Below are positions 1-4,485 of a stretch of DNA of 6,502 nt, in pieces. How positions within the stretch are numbered: the stretch's first letter is position 1; the number at the start of each line of letters is the position of its first letter. The DNA lies in assembly GCA_019237595.1 (NCBI GenBank), contig JAFAGU010000274.1, forward strand, positions 1-6,502. Direction: 5' to 3'. The position numbers and the translations under genes are program-made. Source of the stretch: Betaproteobacteria bacterium (GTDB lineage Bacteria > Pseudomonadota > Gammaproteobacteria > Burkholderiales > SG8-39). The notes beneath the pieces are model-generated. The model searched no databases. It saw nothing but the letters and a program-made list of their open reading frames with translations, and was not told where the DNA came from.

Positions 1-129
1 TGCTGTGAGGTAAGCTCTCACCATCCTTGTCGCCCACTCTTGCTGAAAGCACGCTGCGCAACCCTAGCACCGGCATAGCACCGGGCTCTTATAGGGTCGG
101 AATTCGTTGATATAAACTATTGATTTTCT
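1..129. other. tRNA 3' flank without a recognisable gene
   Basis: This is the stretch on the 3' side of the minus-strand tRNA, running to the window edge. Roughly 86-130 is clearly richer in A+T than the rest of the window. I see no GC-rich hairpin followed by a T run that would end the tRNA transcript. A 9-bp direct repeat sits at 65-84. A short imperfect hairpin (GTGAG at 5-9, CTCAC at 17-21) lies at the edge. A minus-strand ATG at 24-22 could open a reading frame of eight codons before the edge, but this is too short to call a gene. The only open plus-strand frame from position 1 stops at 76-78 and resembles nothing I know. Confidence 0.5.
65..84. repeat. Tandem direct repeat TAGCACCGG, 11-bp period
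   Basis: TAGCACCGG occurs at 65-73 and again at 76-84, separated by CA. The 11-bp spacing is close to one helical turn, which would suit a protein binding the same face of DNA. Two short copies in a GC-rich genome may also be chance. No function is assigned. Confidence 0.35.
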
Positions 130-205
130 TGGCGCCCCAGACACGAATCGAACGTGCGACCTGCCCCTTAGGAGGGGGCTGCTCTATCCACTGAGCTACC
201 GGGGC
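130..205 (-). tRNA. tRNA-Arg, anticodon CCT (reads AGG), CCA encoded
   Basis: On the minus strand the sequence folds into a full cloverleaf of 76 nt including an encoded CCA (132-130). The acceptor stem GCCCCGG pairs with CTGGGGC with one G-U pair. The D arm is GCTC-AGTGGATA-GAGC, and the A after the loop GG corresponds to A20, an arginine identity base. The anticodon stem GCCCC/GGGGC encloses the loop CTCCTAA, giving anticodon CCT at 172-170. The variable loop is AGGTC. The T arm GCACG-TTCGATT-CGTGT is standard. The discriminator base is G. It reads the rare arginine codon AGG. The gene points away from the protein genes, and its 5' end lies 31 bp from the start of the exported methyltransferase gene. 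Confidence 0.97.
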
Positions 206-215
206 GCGCGCGGCG

Positions 216-244
216 ATTCTACCGCCTCGGCCCACGGTGATTTC
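216..244 (-). promoter_or_regulatory. Candidate promoter of the tRNA-Arg gene
   Basis: On the minus strand TAGAAT lies at 221-216, five of six matches to the sigma-70 -10 box, placed 10 bp before the tRNA 5' end at 205. This would give a very short leader, as is common for tRNA genes. At a 17-bp spacing the -35 position (244-239) reads GAAATC, a poor match, so only the -10 is persuasive. The element overlaps the GTG start and first codons of the divergent methyltransferase gene. Confidence 0.4.
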
Positions 245-1094
245 CCAGCGCACAGCACGCTTACTCCTCGCCATCGTCGCGCTCGCGGCGACGGCCTCGC
301 GCGCGCAGGACGACGGTACGACGCCCTACGTGCAGTCGCCGATGGATGTCGTCGAACGCATGCTGTGGCTCGCGCATCCCGGCCCGTCGGACTTCATCGT
401 CGATCTCGGGTCGGGTGACGGGCGGATCGTCATCGAGGCGGCGAAGCGCTACGGCGCGCGAGGCCTCGGGGTGGATCTCGATCCGCGGCTCGTGCGGCTT
501 TCCGAGGAGAACGCGCGCAAGGCGGGCGTGGCGGACCGCGCCCGCTTCCAGGTCGGCGACTTCTTCGAGCTCGATTTCCGGGACGCGACGATCGTCTCGG
601 CGTATCTCCTTCCGGAAGTGAACCTGAAGCTCCGGCCGAAGCTCCTCGCGATGCCGCCGGGCACGCGCATCGTCACGCACGACTACGACATGGGCGACTG
701 GCCCTACGACGAGATGGTCGAGCTGCCGGTGGCGGAGAAGTTGGTCGGCCCGCTCGGCCGCTCGAAGGCGTTTCTCTTCATCGTGCCGGCGAATGTGCGC
801 GGAAGCTGGCGCTCGGAACTGCCGCAGCATGGAGGGCGCTGGCAGTTCGAGGTCGAGCAGGCCTACCAGCAGCTCCGCGTGAAGGCGCGCGCCGGGGTGA
901 ACGAGCAGGTCGTGCGCGGCGTGCGGCTGCGAGGCGAGGAGCTGCGCCTCGTGATGTCGGGCGTCGTCGCCGGGAAGCCGTGGACCGAAGCTTTCCGCGG
1001 CCGTGTGCGTGACGAGCGCATCGAGGGCGAAGTGGCCGTCACCAACGGGGACGAGACGAGGACATTGCCGTGGACCGCGACGCGAATCCGGTAA
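237..1094 (+). CDS. Exported class I SAM-dependent methyltransferase
   Basis: This 285-residue protein is predicted to transfer a methyl group from S-adenosylmethionine to an unknown acceptor. An N-terminal signal peptide (residues 1-23, basic start, hydrophobic core LLLAIVALAATA, cleavage near SRA/QDD) is followed by a Rossmann-type methyltransferase domain at about 30-185. Motif I is VDLGSGDGR (55-63). The ribose-binding acidic residue lies in GVDLDPRLV (Asp80), and VGDFF (106-110) matches the adenine-side motif. YLLPEVN (123-129) and VTHDYDMGDW (146-155) fit a family I recall from betaproteobacteria. The remaining 100 residues look like a separate beta-rich domain. GTG at 237 is chosen because it alone yields the complete signal peptide. 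No good ribosome binding site precedes it. The gene overlaps the permease gene by 25 bp. Finding a SAM-binding fold behind a signal peptide is odd, and the segment might instead act as a membrane anchor. Confidence 0.88.
   Translation: MISQRTARLLLAIVALAATASRAQDDGTTPYVQSPMDVVERMLWLAHPGPSDFIVDLGSGDGRIVIEAAKRYGARGLGVDLDPRLVRLSEENARKAGVADRARFQVGDFFELDFRDATIVSAYLLPEVNLKLRPKLLAMPPGTRIVTHDYDMGDWPYDEMVELPVAEKLVGPLGRSKAFLFIVPANVRGSWRSELPQHGGRWQFEVEQAYQQLRVKARAGVNEQVVRGVRLRGEELRLVMSGVVAGKPWTEAFRGRVRDERIEGEVAVTNGDETRTLPWTATRIR
1058..1062 (+). promoter_or_regulatory. Ribosome binding site GAGGA deciding the permease start
   Basis: GAGGA ends 7 nt before the GTG at 1070 and lies inside the 3' end of the methyltransferase gene. 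It supports GTG 1070 as the permease start and implies translational coupling between the two genes. Confidence 0.6.
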
Positions 1095-2407
1095 AGCCGC
1101 GGGAGCTTCTCTCCGTCGCCGACGGCGTCTTCCTCACCGCCGGGATGATCATCGGCGCGCTCATCTTCAAGGCGCCTTCTACGGTCGCCGGGGCGACTTC
1201 GGGCACGGCGAGCTTTCTCTTCGCGTGGCTCCTCGGCGGGCTCGTCTCGCTCTGCGGCGCGCTCGTCTACGCCGAGCTCGCCGCGCGCCACCCGGACACC
1301 GGCGGCGAATACGTCTTCCTCCTTCGCGGCTGGGGACCGGCGGTCGCGTTCCTTTTTGCCTGGTCGCGCATGACGGTCATCCAGACCGGCGCGATCGCCG
1401 CGGTCGCTTTCGTGTTCGGGGACTACGCGTCGGAGATCGCGCCGTTCGCGTCGCACAGCTCCGCCATCTGGGCCGGCATCGCGGTCGCGGCGCTCACGCT
1501 CCTCAACCTCGCCGGGACGCTCCAGAGCAAGGCGTTGCAAAAGATCATGGAAGCGGGGCTCGTCACGGGGTTGGTGCTTTTTTCGCTCTTTGCCGTCTTA
1601 AAGGGAAACCATCTTCTAGAAAAAACTTCAACAGCCCCCGGTGGGTCCTTTGGCTTCGCCATGATCTTCGTGCTCCTCGCCTACGGCGGCTGGAACGAGG
1701 CGGCGTACCTTGCGGGAGAGGTGAAGGACGCGGCGCGCAGCATGACGAAGATCCTCGTCGCCGGAGTGCTCGTCGTGACCGCGCTCTATCTTCTCGTGAA
1801 CGTCGGCTATCTCGCGGTGCTCGGCCACGACGGCGTGCGCAAGTCCCAGGCCGTCGCGGCGGACGTGATGCGCGTGCTCGCGGGGGAGCGGGGGGCGGTG
1901 CTGCTCGCGCTTCTCGTTTGCGTGTCGGTGCTCACGACCATCAATGCCGCGATCTTCACCGGGGCAAGGACGAGCTACGCCTTCGGCCGCGATTTCCCGG
2001 CGTTCCGCCTCCTCGGGCGCTGGCGGCATGCGGGCAGCACGCCGGCGAACGCGATCATCGTGCAGGGCGTGATCACGCTCGTCCTCGTCGCGCTCGGATC
2101 GGCGACGCCGGATGGCTTCAACGCGATGGTCGCCTACACATCGCCGGTCTTCTGGACCTTCTTCCTCGCCACGGCGCTGACGGTCTTCCGCTTCCGCATC
2201 GACCGCGTCCCGGGCGAGTTCCGTACGCCGCTCTATCCGGTGGTGCCGGTGCTCTTCTGCGCTGCGTGCGCCTACATGCTCTATTCGAGCATCGACTACG
2301 TGCGCAATCCGGACTACGGGCCGAAGTTCGGGCCGGCCGTGGTGCTGGGCCTCGTCGTGATGCTCGTCGGCGTGCCGCTCTACCTGTTCTCGGGCAACAA
2401 ACGTTGA
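1070..2407 (+). CDS. APC-superfamily amino acid permease
   Basis: This 445-residue inner-membrane protein belongs to the amino acid-polyamine-organocation superfamily and resembles the LAT/SteT-like exchangers. I count about twelve hydrophobic segments by eye, the usual APC number. TM1 carries the unwound glycine-rich stretch GMIIGALIF (25-33), where APC transporters bind the substrate amino and carboxyl groups. The motif GGEYVFL (78-84) follows TM2. TM6 has the family signature YGGWNEAAYLAGEVKD (205-220), and TM8 has TTINAAIFTGAR (289-300). GTG 1070 has a GAGGA site 7 nt upstream. The gene overlaps the methyltransferase gene by 25 bp, and its TGA overlaps the oxyR TTG as TTGA. Codons from about 1571 to 1630 are unusually AT-rich. 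The substrate cannot be told from sequence; a small neutral amino acid or an amine are both possible. Confidence 0.9.
   Translation: MDRDANPVKPRELLSVADGVFLTAGMIIGALIFKAPSTVAGATSGTASFLFAWLLGGLVSLCGALVYAELAARHPDTGGEYVFLLRGWGPAVAFLFAWSRMTVIQTGAIAAVAFVFGDYASEIAPFASHSSAIWAGIAVAALTLLNLAGTLQSKALQKIMEAGLVTGLVLFSLFAVLKGNHLLEKTSTAPGGSFGFAMIFVLLAYGGWNEAAYLAGEVKDAARSMTKILVAGVLVVTALYLLVNVGYLAVLGHDGVRKSQAVAADVMRVLAGERGAVLLALLVCVSVLTTINAAIFTGARTSYAFGRDFPAFRLLGRWRHAGSTPANAIIVQGVITLVLVALGSATPDGFNAMVAYTSPVFWTFFLATALTVFRFRIDRVPGEFRTPLYPVVPVLFCAACAYMLYSSIDYVRNPDYGPKFGPAVVLGLVVMLVGVPLYLFSGNKR
1571..1630 (+). other. AT-rich, rare-codon island inside the permease gene
   Basis: By direct count 23 of these 60 bases are G or C (38%), inside a gene that is otherwise strongly GC-rich. 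The frame stays open and encodes the end of TM5 plus the loop before TM6 (about residues 168-187). It uses codons rare elsewhere in the window, including TTA (1598), CTA (1616), GAA, AAA, ACT, TCA and ACA. It ends in a short polar loop (KGNHLLEKTSTAPGG). The protein has no gap or frameshift here, so it could be relaxed selection on a loop, a translation slow-down site, or a recombined patch. Confidence 0.7.
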
Positions 2408-3324
2408 CGCTGACCGAGCTACGCTACATCGTCGCCGTGGCGCGCGAGCGGCACTTCGGGCGCGCGGCGGAAGCCTGCTTCGTCTCGCAGCCGACGCTCT
2501 CGGTGGCCGTCAAGAAGCTCGAGGAGGAGCTCGGCGTCGTCCTCTTCGAGCGCGGCCCGGGGGAGGTGACGGTGACGCCCGCCGGCACGCGCATCGTCGC
2601 GCAGGCGCAGCGCGTGCTCGAGGAGGCGTCCCGCATCAAGGAGCTTGCCGCGGCAGGGCGCGATCCGCTCGCGGGGCCTTTGCGCCTCGGCGCGATCTAC
2701 ACGATCGGCCCGTACCTCCTCCCGAAGCTCATCCCGCTCCTGCGCCGCAACGCGCCCACCATGCAGCTCCTCATCCAGGAGAACTTCACGCACGTGCTGG
2801 GCGAGATGCTGAAGAGCGGCGAGGTGGACGCGATCCTGGTCGCGCTGCCGTACGACGAGGCCGGAATCGCCACCCAAGCCCTCTACGACGAGCCGTTCTT
2901 CGTCGCCATCCCGAAGGGCCATTCGTGGGAGGGGCGAAAGCGGGTGACTTCGGAAGAGCTCACGAGCGAAAGCCTGCTCCTCCTCGGGGAAGGGCATTGC
3001 TTCCGCGACCAGGTGCTCGAGATCTGCCACACCGTGCGCTCCCGCGAGAGGAGCGGCGTCTCGCGCAGCGTCGAGGGCGGCTCGCTCGAGACGATCCGGC
3101 AGATGGTGGCGGGCGGGGTCGGCATCACCGTGCTTCCGGCCACTTCCCTTGGCGCGGGCGGCAGCGCGGGCGACCTGATCCGTGTCCTCCCCTTCGCGAG
3201 GCCGGTGCCCCGGCGCCGCGTCGGACTCGCGTGGCGCAAGAGCTTTCCCCGGCCGGAGGCCATCGAGGCGCTGAAAAAGTCCATCCTCGCGTGCAACCTC
3301 CCGCAGGTGGAGAAGCTCGCCTGA
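2404..3324 (+). CDS. oxyR: OxyR, LysR-family hydrogen peroxide sensor-regulator
   Basis: This 306-residue cytoplasmic LysR-type regulator senses H2O2 through a reversible disulfide and controls peroxide-defence genes. The winged helix-turn-helix occupies residues 1-60 (RHFGRAAEACFVSQPTLSVA at 16-35), followed by a linker helix and a periplasmic-binding-protein-like domain from about 90. Starting at TTG 2404, the redox pair falls at Cys199 and Cys208 in GHCFRDQVLEIC, with His198 and Arg201 beside it and Thr100 in YTIGPYLLP. These are the numbers of the E. coli protein (305 residues), which fixes the start well despite the rare codon and lack of a clear ribosome binding site. GGSLETIRQMVAGGVGITVLP near 220-240 is also typical. 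TTG overlaps the permease stop (TTGA), so translation is probably coupled. Many oxyR genes have their own autoregulated promoter; none is obvious here. Confidence 0.95.
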   Translation: MTLTELRYIVAVARERHFGRAAEACFVSQPTLSVAVKKLEEELGVVLFERGPGEVTVTPAGTRIVAQAQRVLEEASRIKELAAAGRDPLAGPLRLGAIYTIGPYLLPKLIPLLRRNAPTMQLLIQENFTHVLGEMLKSGEVDAILVALPYDEAGIATQALYDEPFFVAIPKGHSWEGRKRVTSEELTSESLLLLGEGHCFRDQVLEICHTVRSRERSGVSRSVEGGSLETIRQMVAGGVGITVLPATSLGAGGSAGDLIRVLPFARPVPRRRVGLAWRKSFPRPEAIEALKKSILACNLPQVEKLA

Positions 3325-3336
3325 CCGTCATTCGTG

Positions 3337-3346
3337 CCGCATGCGG
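3337..3346. promoter_or_regulatory. Perfect palindrome CCGCATGCGG, possible operator
   Basis: The 10-bp sequence equals its own reverse complement and lies 13 bp after the oxyR stop. A near copy lacking one base, CCGATGCGG, lies at 3374-3382, 37 bp further on. Both are upstream of the TRAP solute-binding gene. The pair could be a regulator site, but GC-rich DNA gives such palindromes by chance. Confidence 0.3.
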
Positions 3347-3440
3347 GATTGATACGCGGTACATGCATTGACGCCGATGCGGAAGGGCGGCACCCTTGCG
3401 GCTACAACGATAAAGCAGCACGCGACAACAGCAGGCGATA

Positions 3441-3446
3441 GAGGAG
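3441..3446 (+). promoter_or_regulatory. Strong ribosome binding site GAGGAG of dctP
   Basis: GAGGAG ends 7 nt before ATG 3454. This is the best ribosome binding site in the window and precedes its only ATG-started gene, which suits a solute-binding protein needed in excess over its membrane partner. Confidence 0.75.
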
Positions 3447-3453
3447 CGCTGCC

Positions 3454-4485
3454 ATGAAGCCCGTCCGTCCCAGCCGCCGTTCATTGCTTCGCCGCGCTGC
3501 CGCGCTCTCGGCCAGCGCGGCGCTCGGCCCCCTGATCCCCGGCACCGCGCGCGCGGCGCCCATGCGGCTGCGCCTCTCGTCCTCGCAGGCGAACGATCCG
3601 AAGTTCGCGAACGGCCGCGTGTACTACGAGAACCTGGTGAAGCACCTCAAGGCGGGCGGCCTCGCCGATCGCGTCGAGGTGCAGTTCTTCCCGGACAACC
3701 AGCTCGGGCAGGAGATCGACGTCATCAATTCGGTGAAGCTCGGCGTGATCGACATGATGGTGTCGGGCTCCTCCATCTCCGCGAACCTCGTGCCGCTCGT
3801 CGGCACGTTCGACCTCGGCTACCTCTTCGACAGCTTCCCGCAGCAGACCAAGGCCTTCGAGGCGGGCGCGGCAAAGCCGATCGAGGATGCGCTCCTCAAG
3901 GGCGCCAACATCCGCATCGTCAGCTGGGCCTACAACTTCGGCTCGCGCTCGGTGCTCGCGCGGCGCTCGGCGCGCACGCCCGAGGAGCTGAACGGCCTCA
4001 ATATCCGCACGTTGCCCAATCCCGTGATCACCGAATGCCTGAAGCTCATGGGCGCAGCCGCCACGCCGCTCGCCTTCGGCGAGGTCTACACCGCGCTCCA
4101 GGCGGGCGTGCTCGACGGGCTCGAGCACGATCCGCCCACGATCGTGGCGAGCAAGTTCTACGAGACGGCGAAGTTCTACTCGCTCACGCAGCACAACTTC
4201 TCGCCGCTCGCCACGTACTTCAGCGAGACGACGTTCCAGCGCATGGAGGCGTCGCTGCGCGAGCCGTTCCTCGACGCGGCGCGCAAGGCCGCGGCCGACA
4301 CCCGCGCCCACGGCCTCGCCGTGGAGCAGGAGGCGCTCGCGCTCCTCAAGTCGCGCGGGGTCACGGTGCTCGAGGCCGACAAGGAAGCATTCCGCAAGCG
4401 CGTGACGCCGCAGACGGAAGCGTTCCTGAAGGCGCGGCCCGAGGCGAAGCCGGTCGTTGACAAGATCCGCTCGACGCGCGTTTAG
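3454..4485 (+). CDS. dctP: TRAP transporter solute-binding protein, DctP family
   Basis: This 343-residue periplasmic receptor captures a substrate, usually a carboxylate, and hands it to the TRAP membrane protein encoded next. The N-terminus is a Tat-type signal (SRRSLLR at 7-13, hydrophobic stretch, cleavage near ARA/A at 34-35), suggesting export in folded form. The mature part has the DctP layout: first lobe with PDNQLGQEIDVINSVKLGVIDM (80-101), then GLNIRTLPNP (181-190), where Arg185 aligns with the arginine that pairs with the substrate carboxylate in SiaP/DctP proteins. AFGEVYTALQAGVLDGLEHDPPTI (207-230) is the following signature. Many family members read ENP where this protein has EHDPP (224-228), so the binding site may be of a divergent subgroup. 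A strong GAGGAG site precedes ATG 3454. The substrate is unknown, and the symbol names the family only. Confidence 0.93.
   Translation: MKPVRPSRRSLLRRAAALSASAALGPLIPGTARAAPMRLRLSSSQANDPKFANGRVYYENLVKHLKAGGLADRVEVQFFPDNQLGQEIDVINSVKLGVIDMMVSGSSISANLVPLVGTFDLGYLFDSFPQQTKAFEAGAAKPIEDALLKGANIRIVSWAYNFGSRSVLARRSARTPEELNGLNIRTLPNPVITECLKLMGAAATPLAFGEVYTALQAGVLDGLEHDPPTIVASKFYETAKFYSLTQHNFSPLATYFSETTFQRMEASLREPFLDAARKAAADTRAHGLAVEQEALALLKSRGVTVLEADKEAFRKRVTPQTEAFLKARPEAKPVVDKIRSTRV

Larger units (their letters stand above)
3325..3453 (+). promoter_or_regulatory. Intergenic region with the presumed TRAP operon promoter
   Basis: This is the only substantial gap between protein genes, so transcription of the TRAP genes should begin here. 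I find no textbook sigma-70 promoter. TTGACG (3368-3373) is a fair -35, but the -10 position reads CACCCT. GATAAA (3409-3414) is a fair -10 without a -35. A weak sigma-54-like GG-N10-GC with TTGC lies at 3386-3399. A 10-bp palindrome lies at 3337-3346, and a hairpin (AAGGG 3383-3387, CCCTT 3393-3397) lies downstream. No hairpin is followed by a T run, so a terminator for the oxyR unit is not evident. Confidence 0.5.

Noticed and set aside
5..21. GTGAG/CTCAC inverted repeat at the left edge
   Set aside because: Five-base arms with a 7-base loop and no T run; too weak to call a terminator or operator.
107..116. TTGATA and TATAAA strings as a plus-strand promoter
   Set aside because: They overlap rather than being 16-18 bp apart, neither has a partner box at the right distance, and transcription would run antisense into the tRNA.
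89..274. Small minus-strand frame across the tRNA gene
   Set aside because: It reads through the tRNA-Arg sequence; the cloverleaf explains the conservation expected there.
1003..3324. Apparent 773-residue fusion ending in OxyR
   Set aside because: The first 467 codons are the permease region read in the wrong frame. Real OxyR begins at TTG 2404, as the Cys199/Cys208 numbering shows.
3383..3397. Hairpin AAGGG-CGGCA-CCCTT as a terminator of the oxyR unit
   Set aside because: The stem is only 5 bp and is followed by GCGGCTACAA, not a T run, so intrinsic termination is not supported.
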